From assembly GCF_011378855.1 (NCBI RefSeq), contig NZ_WTLB01000009.1, forward strand, positions 42,986-106,985: DNA of 64,000 nt, written 5' to 3'. Shown one piece after another: positions 1-9,366 of the stretch (within the stretch, counting starts at the first letter, position 1; each line of letters begins with the position of its first letter). The notes under the pieces are model-generated. The model was not told the origin of the DNA. It made no database searches and saw nothing but the letters and a program-made list of their open reading frames with translations. Source of the DNA: Pseudoalteromonas sp. Z1A8 (GTDB taxonomy: Bacteria > Pseudomonadota > Gammaproteobacteria > Enterobacterales > Alteromonadaceae). The translations under genes were made by a program, and so were the position numbers.

Positions 1-1
1 T

Positions 2-457
2 AAAGAGTTACTTGATAAGTTACTTGCCGCTAAAAATTACAATTCAGGCGTACAAATGCTGCGTCAAATTGAGTTTTCGCTATTCGACTTTAAAATACAT
101 AATGACTATGTAGCAAATGAACCTTGTCAAATTCAAGCGATACTAAACGACGTACGTAGCCGTACATCAATTGTTAAACCGCCAGAGTTTAACCGTTTTC
201 AAAATGGTTTTAGCCACATTTTTGCGGGCGGTTATAGTGCAGGTTACTACTCATATAAATGGGCTGAAGTACTTTCGGCAGATGCATTTTCTAAATTTGA
301 AGAAGAAGGTATTTTTAATGCCGAAACAGGGCAAGCCTTTATGCAAAACATTTTAGAGAAAGGCGGTAGCGAAGAGCCAATGGAGTTATTTAAAAAATTC
401 CGTGGGCGAGAGCCTAATGTTGATGCATTACTGCGTCACAGTGGTATTGCTGTTTAA
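2..457 (+). CDS. prlC: Oligopeptidase A, C-terminal part
   Basis: This is the end of an M3-family zinc metallopeptidase; the gene starts before the window and the reading frame is open from base 2. The visible 151 residues include the FAGGYSAGYYSYKWAEV stretch and the ending around GREPNVDALLRHSGI, both typical of the oligopeptidase A (PrlC/OpdA) C-terminus. The HExxH zinc site lies upstream and cannot be seen. The family degrades short cytoplasmic peptides, including cleaved signal peptides. In enterobacteria prlC sits next to rsmJ, and here only one gene separates them. An internal ATG at 56 is not the true start. Confidence 0.93.
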   Translation, partial: KELLDKLLAAKNYNSGVQMLRQIEFSLFDFKIHNDYVANEPCQIQAILNDVRSRTSIVKPPEFNRFQNGFSHIFAGGYSAGYYSYKWAEVLSADAFSKFEEEGIFNAETGQAFMQNILEKGGSEEPMELFKKFRGREPNVDALLRHSGIAV

Positions 458-485
458 AAACAAAATGTTCAGCACAAACCAAATT

Positions 486-509
486 AAAGCGCCTCAATGG
501 CGCTTTTTT
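486..509 (+). terminator. Rho-independent terminator after prlC
   Basis: The stem AAAGCGCC / GGCGCTTT closes a 5-base loop and runs into a T tract. It lies 29 bases after the prlC stop and separates prlC from the response regulator gene. Confidence 0.85.
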
Positions 510-597
510 ATTATTTTAAAATTATTAGCTAATAATTTTTAGTAATTTTATCCTGCCGTACTATGCTTTTAACACACCTATTAAAATGGACTAAGGC

Positions 598-1776
598 ATG
601 GCAAAGTTGGTATTGGCAATTGATGACGACAAATATGTTCATCATATAATTGAAGAGTCTTTAGCAGGGTTTTGTAAAATTATTCATGCAAAAGATGGCG
701 ATGAAGGATTAAGGCTAACCAATAAATACAACCCAGATATTATTTTACTCGATATTGAAATGCCAGGTATGTCAGGCTATGAGGTATGTAAAACAATAAA
801 ACAGAATGAAAACACCCAAGATATTCCCGTTATGTTTCTCTCATCTAAAATAGAGCTTAGTGATCGTGTAAAAGGTTACAGTGTTGGCGCATCCGATTAC
901 ATTACTAAGCCTTTTAATACAGAAGAGCTAATAGCACGTATAAAAGTGCTTTATGAATACAGACAAAAATGTGTAAAGCTAAAACTAGATATAGTAAAAG
1001 CAAATAAAACTGCTGAAATGGCAATGACAGAATCCGGCGATATGGGACGCATAATGCGCTACGTTGGGCAAAGTTATCATGCTAATAACTTACAGTTATT
1101 GAGTGAATATTTTTTAGCTTTTTTTGCACCTTTAAATTTAGATGTTGTTGTGGTGTTTTGGTATCAAAGCAAAGGTATGTTTTACAGTCAGCAAAGTGGT
1201 GTGTGCCCATTAGAGCAAGAGCTGCTAGAGCAGCATCGACATGCCAAACGATTTGTTGATATTGGCAGCAGTACTATTATTAACTACCCCAAAGTATCCC
1301 TTTTAATAAAAAATATGCCCGTTGATAACGATGCTTTATATGGGCGCTACAAAGATCTGTTTCCGCATATATTAGAAGCGACCAACGAAAAGGTTGTGAC
1401 TATGGAAAGAAGCGAAAGCAGTTATGAGCAGGCAGCTCAAATAAGTACAGCCCTTCAAGATATTGTTAAGCAGTTAACTACTCAAAATGTAGAGCAAAAC
1501 AAAAGTACTAAAGTGTTTATAGAGCAGCTACATGAACTTGACTGCGCTATTAAGCTACAACAAACACAAGCAAATTCTGCGGATCTCACTTTATACATAT
1601 CTCAATTGGATCAAACAATGCAGTTGTTTGTATCGGCTAATAGTGATTTGGCGTTTATCAAATATCAGCTTAAACAAGTTGCCGAAAGCCGCAATGAGCT
1701 TATATCTAATTTACGTAGTAAAGCAGAAGCAACTAAGGTTAATACTAATCATCATAGTGATATAGAGCTATTTTAG
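598..1776 (+). CDS. Response regulator with unclassified output region
   Basis: The first ~120 residues form a receiver domain: acidic pair Asp9/Asp10, phosphoacceptor Asp52 in LLDIEMPGMSG, Ser82, and Lys104 in TKPF. The next ~270 residues match no output domain I recognise. They lack an HTH, GGDEF, EAL or HD motif and end in a Gln/Leu-rich stretch with coiled-coil character (about residues 270-375). No histidine kinase is adjacent, so the partner is unknown. It has its own upstream gap and follows the prlC terminator. It interrupts the usual prlC-rsmJ neighbourhood. The product is probably cytoplasmic and may act by protein-protein contact. Confidence 0.85.
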   Translation: MAKLVLAIDDDKYVHHIIEESLAGFCKIIHAKDGDEGLRLTNKYNPDIILLDIEMPGMSGYEVCKTIKQNENTQDIPVMFLSSKIELSDRVKGYSVGASDYITKPFNTEELIARIKVLYEYRQKCVKLKLDIVKANKTAEMAMTESGDMGRIMRYVGQSYHANNLQLLSEYFLAFFAPLNLDVVVVFWYQSKGMFYSQQSGVCPLEQELLEQHRHAKRFVDIGSSTIINYPKVSLLIKNMPVDNDALYGRYKDLFPHILEATNEKVVTMERSESSYEQAAQISTALQDIVKQLTTQNVEQNKSTKVFIEQLHELDCAIKLQQTQANSADLTLYISQLDQTMQLFVSANSDLAFIKYQLKQVAESRNELISNLRSKAEATKVNTNHHSDIELF

Positions 1777-1833
1777 TGCTTTAAAGCAAAGCGGTTGATA
1801 TACTGCAGGCGTATTTTATCGTCGGAGTTTATT

Positions 1834-2589
1834 GTGGTTATTCAGTGTGCTTTTAAAGAGTTACGCCCTTATTTAAATGAATTAGAAACACGCTTTGGTT
1901 TAGCCCAATGGGCGCAAAATTGCAGTGGCTTTAGCTTACATTACGATGATAAAGGATTAAGTCTATTTAAAACCGACGAGCCAAAACTAGGTGCAATTAA
2001 CGTTGATTTTGTAACCGGTGCTGCCGCCCATAGGCGTAAGTTTGGCGGTGGTAAAGGGCAAGCAATTGCCAAAGCGGTGGGTTTAAATAAAGGCGCAACG
2101 CCTGTTGTACTTGATGCTACCGCTGGTTTAGGGCGAGATGGTTTTGTACTTGCCTCGCTAGGGTGCAAAGTTATATTACATGAACGTCACCCGGTTGTAG
2201 CTGCACTTTTATACGATGGTTTAAAGCGAGCCTATAGCGATATTGAAATTGGTTTGTGGATGAAAGAAAACATGAGCCTAATATTTGGCTCAAGTCATAC
2301 TTTGCTCTCTCAATGCGAAAGCATGCCTGATGTTGTTTATTTAGATCCCATGTTCCCGCATCGCGAAAAATCAGCATTAGTTAAAAAAGAAATGCGCGTA
2401 TTCCAAGAGCTTGTTGGTGCAGACAACGACGCTGACGACCTACTTGATTTTGCCTATCCACTTGCCAGTAAGCGTGTTGTTGTAAAGCGCCCCGATTACG
2501 CTCCATTCTTAAACGAAAAAACCCCAAGTATGCAGATCAAAACCAAAAAGAACCGTTTTGATGTCTATGTAAAGGCGGCAATGATTTAA
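1834..2589 (+). CDS. rsmJ: 16S rRNA (guanine1516-N2)-methyltransferase
   Basis: This SAM-dependent methyltransferase modifies G1516 of 16S rRNA. It shows the RsmJ signatures: [15 protein letters not shown] near the N-terminus, the SAM-binding [14 protein letters not shown], and the catalytic-type motif [15 protein letters not shown] chose the GTG at 1834 because a GGAG ribosome site lies 6 bases upstream. The frame is open back to a TTG at 1795, which has no such site. The 251-residue product matches the usual family length (about 250). Confidence 0.93.
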   Translation: MVIQCAFKELRPYLNELETRFGLAQWAQNCSGFSLHYDDKGLSLFKTDEPKLGAINVDFVTGAAAHRRKFGGGKGQAIAKAVGLNKGATPVVLDATAGLGRDGFVLASLGCKVILHERHPVVAALLYDGLKRAYSDIEIGLWMKENMSLIFGSSHTLLSQCESMPDVVYLDPMFPHREKSALVKKEMRVFQELVGADNDADDLLDFAYPLASKRVVVKRPDYAPFLNEKTPSMQIKTKKNRFDVYVKAAMI

Positions 2590-2626
2590 GCATCAAAACA
2601 AATCGGCGTTATATCCCTAGAATTTA

Positions 2627-2659
2627 TGTCGCTGAAACCATACTTTGATTTCAGCGACA
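2627..2659. repeat. 11-bp inverted repeat in the rsmJ-trmJ gap
   Basis: TGTCGCTGAAA and its exact reverse complement are separated by 11 bases. No T tract follows, so it is not a standard terminator. It lies in the 195-base gap between rsmJ and trmJ. The rest of the gap has only a weak repeated TAGGATCT motif (about 2699-2730) and the trmJ upstream region. Confidence 0.5.
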
Positions 2660-2784
2660 ACTTATCCATGTAAGAATCGTAATATTGGGTTTGATCTTAG
2701 GATCTAGCCTTTTGAATCTAGGATCTTATTACATTTTCATGTTAGAATTTGCGCAATTTTTTGGCATAGCAAAGTAGCACAGTA

Positions 2785-3510
2785 ATGATCTTAGATGATA
2801 TTCGCATTGTTTTAGTTAACACGTCACATTCCGGCAATATTGGTTCGGCGGCTCGCGCCATGAAAACCATGGGTTTATCAAAACTTTATTTAGTTGATCC
2901 TGCCTGCGAAATCGATAGCCAAGCAAGTGCACTTGCTGCCGGCGCAACTGATGTTTTAGGCAACGCAGTTATTGTAGGTACTGTTGAAGAAGCTATAGCT
3001 GACTGTACATTAACTATTGGTACTAGTGCGCGCTCTCGCACGCTTTCGTGGCCAATGGTTGAACCACGTGAATGTGGTGAAAAACTCGTTGCTGAAGCCG
3101 TAAATGGTCCTGTAGCTTTAGTATTTGGTCGTGAAAACAGTGGTTTAACTAATGAAGAATTACAGCTTTGTAATTATCATGTATGTATTCCTGCTAATCC
3201 AGAATATAGCTCGCTTAATTTAGCAATGGCCGTACAAACGCTTAGCTACGAAACGCGCATGGCATTTTTGAATCAACAACCTAAAAAGGTTGAAGAAGAC
3301 GACGCAGTTTACCCAAGTTCAAAGCAAACAGAGCTGTTTTATGATCACCTTGAAGATACGCTTTTCAAAACAGGTTTTATCATCAAACAACACCCTGGTT
3401 TAGTTATGACTAAATTACGTCGTTTATTTAACCGCGCCCACCCTGAAGATGCCGAAATGAATATTTTACGCGGTATTCTCACCTCAATTAATAAGGCTAT
3501 CCCTAAGTAA
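2785..3510 (+). CDS. trmJ: tRNA (cytidine/uridine-2'-O-)-methyltransferase TrmJ
   Basis: This SPOUT-class enzyme 2'-O-methylates position 32 of several tRNAs. The N-terminus ([22 protein letters not shown]) carries the conserved Asn and Arg of the TrmH/TrmJ group, and the knotted C-terminal SAM site is seen as [14 protein letters not shown] followed by [17 protein letters not shown]. The length of 241 residues fits the family. It lies directly upstream of iscR, as in E. coli, which supports the call. Confidence 0.94.
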   Translation: MILDDIRIVLVNTSHSGNIGSAARAMKTMGLSKLYLVDPACEIDSQASALAAGATDVLGNAVIVGTVEEAIADCTLTIGTSARSRTLSWPMVEPRECGEKLVAEAVNGPVALVFGRENSGLTNEELQLCNYHVCIPANPEYSSLNLAMAVQTLSYETRMAFLNQQPKKVEEDDAVYPSSKQTELFYDHLEDTLFKTGFIIKQHPGLVMTKLRRLFNRAHPEDAEMNILRGILTSINKAIPK

Positions 3511-3559
3511 CTTAGGTATAGCTATTAGTTATAAAAACCAAAGGGTAAATAACTAGCTA

Positions 3560-3584
3560 ATACTTGACTAAAATACTCAGGTAA
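3560..3584. promoter_or_regulatory. Predicted IscR-binding box 1
   Basis: The 25-base sequence begins ATACTTGACT and ends CAGGTAA. It matches the left half of the type 1 IscR motif (ATAnnTGACT..AGTCAnnTAT) well and the right half less well. It is the first of three similar boxes upstream of iscR. Confidence 0.6.
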
Positions 3585-3598
3585 TTACAATGGCTGTA

Positions 3599-3623
3599 AT
3601 ACTTGACCAAAGAGGTCAAGTAT
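3599..3623. promoter_or_regulatory. Predicted IscR-binding box 2 (perfect palindrome)
   Basis: ATACTTGACC and GGTCAAGTAT form a perfect 10-base inverted repeat around 5 bases. This agrees closely with the type 1 site bound by [2Fe-2S]-IscR. It is the best of the three boxes and lies about 125 bases before the iscR start. Confidence 0.75.
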
Positions 3624-3688
3624 TAAAAATTTGTTAACTCTACAATTTAAAAGTAAGAGTTTCTAAATCAAATTTTTATCAAGTGATA

Positions 3689-3713
3689 ATACTTGACTAA
3701 TTTACTCTGGTAA
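3689..3713. promoter_or_regulatory. Predicted IscR-binding box 3, promoter-proximal
   Basis: The box reads ATACTTGACT then CTGGTAA at its right end. Its TTGACT (3694-3699) can also serve as a -35 element, with a weak A/T-rich -10 near 3715. Binding here would block RNA polymerase, which is how IscR autoregulation works in E. coli. Confidence 0.65.
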
Positions 3714-3746
3714 TTAAAATTTGCACTCTTTTGTGCAGGGGGCGTT

Positions 3747-4238
3747 ATGAAGTTAACATCAAAAGGCAGATATGCCGTTACAGCTATGCTGGATGTTGCA
3801 CTACACACAGGTGTAGGTCCTGTAGCCCTTGCTGATATTTCACAAAGACAAGAAATTTCTTTGTCTTACCTTGAACAATTATTTGCTCGTTTACGTAAAA
3901 ATGGCCTAGTAAGTTCTGTTCGTGGACCTGGTGGTGGTTATTTACTAGGACGTGAAGCGGGCGTTATCTCTGTTGGCGATATTATTAGCGCCGTAGACGA
4001 ATCGGTTGATGCAACACGTTGCCAAGGTGCCGATACCGGCTGTCAGAGTGGTATGCGTTGTTTAACACATAATTTGTGGTCAGACTTAAGCGCACGCATA
4101 GAAGAATTTTTGAATAATATTACCCTTGCTGAATTGGTGAAAAAATCAGATGTTAAAGAAATAGCATCGCGCCAAGATAACAGTATTAATAATGCAATTA
4201 AGCAGTTGGAAAACATTCAAGTAAGCTGTCAACTTTAA
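3747..4238 (+). CDS. iscR: Fe-S cluster-sensing regulator IscR
   Basis: This is an Rrf2-family repressor that represses the isc operon when it carries a [2Fe-2S] cluster. The N-terminal winged helix ([18 protein letters not shown], then [13 protein letters not shown] and [10 protein letters not shown]) is followed by cluster ligands Cys92, Cys99, Cys105 and His108. The cysteine loop is one residue longer than in E. coli IscR. A GGGGG-type ribosome site precedes the ATG. It heads the operon 24 bases before iscS, and three IscR-type boxes lie upstream, so it should regulate itself. Confidence 0.96.
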   Translation: MKLTSKGRYAVTAMLDVALHTGVGPVALADISQRQEISLSYLEQLFARLRKNGLVSSVRGPGGGYLLGREAGVISVGDIISAVDESVDATRCQGADTGCQSGMRCLTHNLWSDLSARIEEFLNNITLAELVKKSDVKEIASRQDNSINNAIKQLENIQVSCQL

Positions 4239-4262
4239 GGTTGACCTGCAGCGGAGAGAGAA

Positions 4263-5480
4263 ATGAAGTTACCGATTTATTTAGATTACGCAGCGACCAC
4301 GCCTGTTGATGAACGTGTTGCTAAAGAAATGATGCAATGCCTGACAATGGACGGTAAGTTTGGTAATCCTGCGTCACGCTCACATCGTTTTGGTTGGCAA
4401 GCAGAAGAAGCTGTTGACCAAGCACGTACAGATATTGCTGATTTAATTAATGCAGACCCACGTGAAATTGTTTTCACATCGGGTGCAACTGAATCAAATA
4501 ACCTTGCTATTAAAGGTGCAGCACAGTTTTACAAGAAAAAAGGTAAGCACGTTATTACCGCTAAAACTGAGCATAAAGCTGTAATCGACACATGTCGTGA
4601 GCTTGAGCGCCAAGGTTTTGAAGTAACTTACATGGACGTTGAAGAAAACGGCCTACTTGATTTACAAAAACTTGCCGACACAATGCGTGACGACACAGTA
4701 CTTGTAAGCATCATGCACGTTAATAACGAGCTAGGTGTAATTCAAGATATCGCGACTATTGGCGAAATGTGTCGCGAACGTAAAATTATGTTCCACGTAG
4801 ATGCAGCGCAAAGCGCGGGTAAAGTATTAATCGACGTGCAACAGCTTAAAGTTGATTTTATGTCGTTCTCTGCACATAAAGTGTATGGCCCTAAAGGTGT
4901 TGGTGCACTTTACGTTCGTCGTAAACCACGTGCTCGCCTTGAAGCGCAAATGCACGGTGGCGGACATGAACGCGGTATGCGCTCTGGTACGCTAGCTACT
5001 CACCAATTAGTGGGTATGGGTACAGCGTTTAAAATTGCTAAGCAAGATTTCGAAAAAGATCACGCACACATCAGCGCCTTACGTAATCGTTTAATCGACG
5101 GCATTATGGCTGATATGGACGAAGTATACTTTAACGGCACGCAAGACCAATCAGTACCTGGCATTGTAAACATCAGCTTTAACTTTGTTGAAGGTGAGTC
5201 GTTACTTATGGCAGTAAAAGACATTGCAGTATCGTCAGGTTCAGCCTGTACATCTGCAAGCTTAGAGCCTTCTTATGTATTACGTGCACTTGGCCGTAAC
5301 GACGAATTAGCACATAGCTCAATTCGTTTTAGTATTGGTCGCTTTACTACCGAAGAAGAGATTGATTACACCGTCGAATTAATGAAAAACTCTATCGGTC
5401 GCCTACGTGAGATGTCTCCACTTTGGGAGATGCATCAAGAAGGTATTGATTTAGATTCAGTTGAATGGGCTCACCACTAA
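4263..5480 (+). CDS. iscS: Cysteine desulfurase IscS
   Basis: This PLP enzyme takes sulfur from cysteine and delivers it to IscU and to tRNA thiolation. The PLP lysine is in [11 protein letters not shown], the PLP-contacting His in MHVNNE, and the active-site Cys in the flexible loop [13 protein letters not shown] near residue 328. At 405 residues it matches E. coli IscS (404). A GGAGAG ribosome site lies just before the ATG. It is the second gene of the isc operon and is followed by iscU after 41 bases. Confidence 0.97.
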   Translation: MKLPIYLDYAATTPVDERVAKEMMQCLTMDGKFGNPASRSHRFGWQAEEAVDQARTDIADLINADPREIVFTSGATESNNLAIKGAAQFYKKKGKHVITAKTEHKAVIDTCRELERQGFEVTYMDVEENGLLDLQKLADTMRDDTVLVSIMHVNNELGVIQDIATIGEMCRERKIMFHVDAAQSAGKVLIDVQQLKVDFMSFSAHKVYGPKGVGALYVRRKPRARLEAQMHGGGHERGMRSGTLATHQLVGMGTAFKIAKQDFEKDHAHISALRNRLIDGIMADMDEVYFNGTQDQSVPGIVNISFNFVEGESLLMAVKDIAVSSGSACTSASLEPSYVLRALGRNDELAHSSIRFSIGRFTTEEEIDYTVELMKNSIGRLREMSPLWEMHQEGIDLDSVEWAHH

Positions 5481-5521
5481 TAGTGTGAGCACATACCCTA
5501 GCAGGTAATGAGGATAGAATA

Positions 5522-5905
5522 ATGGCTTATAGTGATAAAGTAATCGACCACGTAGAAAACCCACGTAACGTAGGTACTCTAGATAAGAATGATCCGTCAG
5601 TGGCAACGGGTATGGTAGGCGCACCAGCATGTGGTGACGTAATGAAATTGCAAATCAAAGTATCTGCCACTGGCGTTATTGAAGATGCAAAATTCAAAAC
5701 CTACGGTTGTGGTAGCGCAATTGCTTCATCTTCACTTGTAACAGAGTGGGTTAAAGGCAAAACGCTAGACGAAGCAGCGACAATTAAAAACACTGATATC
5801 AGTGCAGAGCTAGAATTACCACCAGTGAAAATTCACTGTTCAATTTTAGCCGAAGACGCAATTCAAGCAGCAATTGCAGACTACAAAAGCAAACAAGCGA
5901 AGTAA
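5522..5905 (+). CDS. iscU: Fe-S cluster scaffold protein IscU
   Basis: This is the scaffold on which [2Fe-2S] clusters are built from IscS sulfur. The three ligand cysteines are in GAPACGDVMKL, TYGCGSAIASSS and KIHCSILAED, and the conserved Asp follows the first Cys. The LPPVK segment recognised by the chaperone HscA is present just before the last Cys. The length of 127 residues is usual. IscA follows after 12 bases. Confidence 0.97.
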   Translation: MAYSDKVIDHVENPRNVGTLDKNDPSVATGMVGAPACGDVMKLQIKVSATGVIEDAKFKTYGCGSAIASSSLVTEWVKGKTLDEAATIKNTDISAELELPPVKIHCSILAEDAIQAAIADYKSKQAK

Positions 5906-5917
5906 GAAGAGAAACTC

Positions 5918-6241
5918 ATGGCAGTGACATTGACAGATGCGGCAGCAAACCGCGTACAATCATTTTTAGCAAACCGCGGTAAAGGTTTAGGCCTGCGCGT
6001 TGGCATTAAAACGACGGGCTGTTCAGGTCTTGCTTATGTACTTGAGTTTGTTGACGATTTAAACGAAGACGATGAAACTTTTGCGGCTAAAGGCGTAACA
6101 TTAATTGTTGACGCTAAAAGCTTAGTTTACATCGATGGCACAGAGCTCGACTACACTAAAGAAGGCTTAAATGAAGGGTTTAAATTTAGAAACCCTAATC
6201 AAGCAGATGAGTGTGGTTGTGGCGAAAGCTTTACCGTTTAA
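5918..6241 (+). CDS. iscA: A-type Fe-S carrier protein IscA
   Basis: A-type carriers pass clusters from the scaffold to target enzymes. The three conserved cysteines are seen in [13 protein letters not shown] and in the C-terminal ECGCGESF. The length is 107 residues, as in E. coli IscA. It ends the iscRSUA block; a hairpin with a short T-rich tail lies before hscB. Confidence 0.95.
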   Translation: MAVTLTDAAANRVQSFLANRGKGLGLRVGIKTTGCSGLAYVLEFVDDLNEDDETFAAKGVTLIVDAKSLVYIDGTELDYTKEGLNEGFKFRNPNQADECGCGESFTV

Positions 6242-6267
6242 GCTTTAAAGATCTTTGTAGTATAAAT

Positions 6268-6293
6268 AAGCCCTGCCAGTTAATGTAGGGCTT
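6268..6293 (+). terminator. Weak terminator or attenuator between iscA and hscB
   Basis: A 7-base stem AAGCCCT / AGGGCTT encloses 12 bases and is followed by TTTGTTATTTTTG. The long loop and broken T tract suggest only partial termination. It could lower hscBA-fdx expression relative to iscRSUA. Confidence 0.5.
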
Positions 6294-6336
6294 TGTTATT
6301 TTTGAAATTAATTTCTGAATTTTATTGGTTGAAGTT

Positions 6337-6864
6337 ATGCGCTATTTTGAGTTATTTGCAATACCAGTTGACTACAATATTGATTTGGTAACAGTTAATA
6401 AGCACTACTTGGAATTACAACGTACTGTGCATCCCGATCGCCACGCCAATGCGAGCAGTCGCGATAAGTTAATGGCTGTGCAAAGCGCCGCCGAAATTAA
6501 CGATGCGCTACAAATATTAAAGCACCCAGTAAAGCGTGCTGAATATATGTTGAGCGAGCTAGGCGTTGATATTCGTGCAGAGCAGCAAACCTTGCAAGAT
6601 CCAATGTTTTTAATGCAGCAAATGGAACTTCGCGAAGAGCTTGAAGAGTTAGCATCGTCGAGCGATCCTGATACTGCGATTGCAAATTTTGAAAAACAAA
6701 TTAAGCAACTAAACGCGCAGTACAGTGCACAACTTGCCGAGCAACTAGCAAGTAACGATGAGCAGCAATATCAACTTGCCGCAGACAATATTCGTAAACT
6801 GAAATTTGTTTATAAATTACGTGACGAACTAGAGCGCATTGAAGACAGTTTATTTGACGATTAA
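6337..6864 (+). CDS. hscB: Co-chaperone HscB (J-type)
   Basis: HscB is the J-domain partner of HscA and delivers loaded IscU to it. The protein opens [10 protein letters not shown], and the J-domain HPD motif is in [11 protein letters not shown], followed by the C-terminal helical IscU-binding domain. I use the ATG at 6337 because it aligns with the family N-terminus; the frame also reaches a TTG at 6325. This gives 175 residues, close to E. coli (171). Confidence 0.94.
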   Translation: MRYFELFAIPVDYNIDLVTVNKHYLELQRTVHPDRHANASSRDKLMAVQSAAEINDALQILKHPVKRAEYMLSELGVDIRAEQQTLQDPMFLMQQMELREELEELASSSDPDTAIANFEKQIKQLNAQYSAQLAEQLASNDEQQYQLAADNIRKLKFVYKLRDELERIEDSLFDD

Positions 6865-6905
6865 TTACTTGCTGCAAAGCGAGCAACACGAGTTTAAAGA
6901 GCATT

Positions 6906-8768
6906 ATGGCATTATTGCAAATTGCTGAGCCGGGGCAGAGCGCGGCACCACACGAACATAAACTAGCTATTGGTATTGACCTTGGTACAACTAATTCATT
7001 GGTTGCAACAGTACAAAGTGGCGAAGCCCGCACGTTAACTGATGATCTTGGCGCGGCTATGTTACCGTCGGTTGTTCGTTATCAAGCAGGCGGTATTACT
7101 GTTGGCGCAGAGGCTGCACAAGCCGCAACGCAAGACCCTGCTAATACACTTATTTCGGTTAAGCGTTTTTTAGGTAAAACTCAGGCTGAAATAGAGAAAA
7201 GTTATGGGCAACTACCGTATGAGTTCTGTGAGCACAATGGTGCGCTAGCAATAGAAACTGCGGCAGGTAAAATCAGTCCAATTAAAGCATCAAGCCATAT
7301 TTTAGCTGCATTAAAAGCACGAGCTGAGCAAAGTTTTGGCAACCAAGAAATTTTAGGGGCTGTAATCACAGTACCAGCGTACTTTGATGACGCACAGCGC
7401 CAAAGTACTAAAGATGCCGCAGAGCTGGCTGGTATTAACGTACTACGTTTATTAAATGAGCCAACAGCAGCAGCCGTTGCTTATGGTTTAGATTCTGGCC
7501 AAGAAGGTATTATTGCTGTTTACGATTTAGGCGGTGGTACATTTGATATATCAGTACTTAGATTACACCAAGGTGTATTTGAAGTAATGGCAACTGGCGG
7601 CGACTCAAGTCTCGGTGGTGATGACTTTGACTCACTACTTGTTGATTACTTTAAGCAGCAAACTGGTGTGTCAGCGTTGTCACCTTCAGTTTTACGTTTA
7701 TTCATCAATAAAGCAAAAGCGTGTAAAGAAGCATTAAGCCAATACGCTAAAGTAAACGTGGGTCTTGAGTTTGACGATAAAAAATACACAGTAGAAGTAA
7801 CACGCGAAACGTTTGATGAAATGGCTATGCCTCTCGTTAAAAAAACACTGCGTTCGTGTCGTCGTGCTGTAAAAGATGCTGGCATAGAAAACGACGAAGT
7901 ACTGCAAGTTATTATGGTAGGCGGTTCAACCCGTATGCCACTGGTACGTAGCCAAGTACAAAGCTTTTTTGATAAAGAGCCGCTAACTTCAATCGACCCT
8001 GATCGTGTTGTAGCCCTAGGTGCTGCGCTTCAAGCCGACGTGTTAATTGGCAATAAGCCCGATTCTGACATGCTATTGCTTGATGTATTACCGTTATCGC
8101 TAGGCCTTGAAACTATGGGTGGTTTGGTTGAAAAAATCATTCCGCGTAATACAACAATTCCGGTAGCACGCGCGCAAGAATTTACGACGTTTAAAGACGG
8201 CCAAACAGCTATGTCATTACATGTGCTGCAAGGTGAGCGTGAGCTTGTTGATGATTGTCGATCGCTTGCTAAGTTTAGCTTAAAAGGTATTCCACCAATG
8301 GCGGCAGGTGCTGCGCATATTCGTGTAACCTTTAAAGTTGATGCTGATGGCCTATTAAGTGTTTCAGCTATGGAAAAATCAACAGGCGTACAAGCTGAAA
8401 TTCAAGTTAAGCCTTCGTTTGGTTTATCTGACGACCAAGTAGCTAACATGCTAAAAGAGTCAATGAGCAACGCTAAAGGCGACATGCAAGCACGTATGCT
8501 TAAAGAGCAACAAGTAGAAGCGTTACGCGTAATAGAAGCGCTTAATGCATCACTTGCAGCCGATGCTGCATTACTTGACGATATGCAACTTGCTAACTTA
8601 CGCGCTGAAATTGCAGAACTGGTAAAAGTGCGCGAAAATGCACAAGAGCCTGGCGAAATTAAAGCAGCTATCGAAAAAGTCGATAATGCGAGTAGCGACT
8701 TTGCATCGCGTAGAATGGATGCATCAATTAAAAAGGCCCTTACAGGGCAGTCAGTAGACAACATTTAA
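6906..8768 (+). CDS. hscA: Hsp70-type chaperone HscA
   Basis: This specialised Hsp70 uses ATP to help release clusters from IscU. The nucleotide-binding domain shows [14 protein letters not shown], the phosphate loop [14 protein letters not shown] and [11 protein letters not shown]; the substrate domain follows from about residue 390. The length of 620 residues matches HscA (616 in E. coli). It lies between hscB and fdx, which separates it from DnaK. Confidence 0.96.
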   Translation: MALLQIAEPGQSAAPHEHKLAIGIDLGTTNSLVATVQSGEARTLTDDLGAAMLPSVVRYQAGGITVGAEAAQAATQDPANTLISVKRFLGKTQAEIEKSYGQLPYEFCEHNGALAIETAAGKISPIKASSHILAALKARAEQSFGNQEILGAVITVPAYFDDAQRQSTKDAAELAGINVLRLLNEPTAAAVAYGLDSGQEGIIAVYDLGGGTFDISVLRLHQGVFEVMATGGDSSLGGDDFDSLLVDYFKQQTGVSALSPSVLRLFINKAKACKEALSQYAKVNVGLEFDDKKYTVEVTRETFDEMAMPLVKKTLRSCRRAVKDAGIENDEVLQVIMVGGSTRMPLVRSQVQSFFDKEPLTSIDPDRVVALGAALQADVLIGNKPDSDMLLLDVLPLSLGLETMGGLVEKIIPRNTTIPVARAQEFTTFKDGQTAMSLHVLQGERELVDDCRSLAKFSLKGIPPMAAGAAHIRVTFKVDADGLLSVSAMEKSTGVQAEIQVKPSFGLSDDQVANMLKESMSNAKGDMQARMLKEQQVEALRVIEALNASLAADAALLDDMQLANLRAEIAELVKVRENAQEPGEIKAAIEKVDNASSDFASRRMDASIKKALTGQSVDNI

Positions 8769-8779
8769 GAGAGATTAGA

Positions 8780-9118
8780 ATGCCACAAATTGTTTTTCTT
8801 CCACATCCTGAATTATGTCCTGACGGCGCTGCAATTGAAGCCCCTGCAGGCCAAACAGTACTCGACGCTGCACTTAAAAATGGCATTAGTATTGCACATG
8901 CCTGCGAAAAGTCGTGTGCATGTACTACGTGTCATTTAGTGATTCGTGAAGGATTTGATTCACTACAAGAGAGTGATGAGCTAGAAGATGACATGCTAGA
9001 TAAAGCATGGGGTTTAGAGCCTGAGTCACGCCTTGGTTGCCAAGCAATTATAAGAGATGAAGACCTAGTGGTTGAAATACCTAAGTACAATCTCAATATC
9101 GTTAATGAAGAGCACTAG
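8780..9118 (+). CDS. fdx: [2Fe-2S] ferredoxin of the ISC system
   Basis: This adrenodoxin-type ferredoxin supplies electrons for cluster assembly. The ligands follow the pattern C-x5-C-x2-C (ACEKSCACTTCH) plus a fourth Cys in RLGCQA. The length is 112 residues. It is the last gene of the operon and is followed by a strong terminator. The small gene iscX, which follows fdx in enterobacteria, is absent here. Confidence 0.95.
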   Translation: MPQIVFLPHPELCPDGAAIEAPAGQTVLDAALKNGISIAHACEKSCACTTCHLVIREGFDSLQESDELEDDMLDKAWGLEPESRLGCQAIIRDEDLVVEIPKYNLNIVNEEH

Positions 9119-9140
9119 TTTTTAACGATGTATTTTTAAA

Positions 9141-9168
9141 AGCCGCTGTTTGATACAGCGGCTTTTTT
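9141..9168 (+). terminator. Rho-independent terminator of the isc operon
   Basis: The perfect 9-base stem AGCCGCTGT / ACAGCGGCT encloses a 5-base loop and runs into six Ts. It begins 23 bases after the fdx stop. Confidence 0.92.
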
Positions 9169-9193
9169 GTTTCAAAAAACCATTCATAAACAT

Positions 9194-9325
9194 GTAGCAG
9201 CGACTTTATGTCGCGTTTTTTAAATCTCAAACGTTTTAAGCTAAATTTTACTAATTTTAGGTTTTATCTCAAAAATGATTACGTATTTTTCAGATTATAT
9301 AAACGCGGGGTAAACCCGCTGCTAC
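9194..9325. repeat. REPIN-like element: two inverted REP units
   Basis: GTAGCAGCG at 9194-9202 is matched by its exact complement CGCTGCTAC at 9317-9325. Inside each end lies a small hairpin with a CGCG foot (GCGACTTTATGTCGC on the left, GCGGGGTAAACCCGC on the right). A GTAG head plus a G+C-rich hairpin, present twice in opposite orientation, is the REPIN layout. It fills most of the 248-base gap before the dehydrogenase gene and carries no gene. Confidence 0.7.
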
Positions 9326-9366
9326 GGGTTGAACCTAACCCCTAAAATTTATTTCGGAGGTGTATT

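Noticed and set aside
362..376. GGCGGTAGCG, resembling the ops element recruited by RfaH
   Set aside because: It lies in the coding part of prlC (Gly-Gly-Ser) and far from the polysaccharide genes. I found no ops or JUMPstart sequence upstream of 27773 or 43554.
9119..9366. Search for iscX after fdx
   Set aside because: No reading frame of about 65 codons with iscX-like sequence is present; only a terminator and the REPIN-like element are found.
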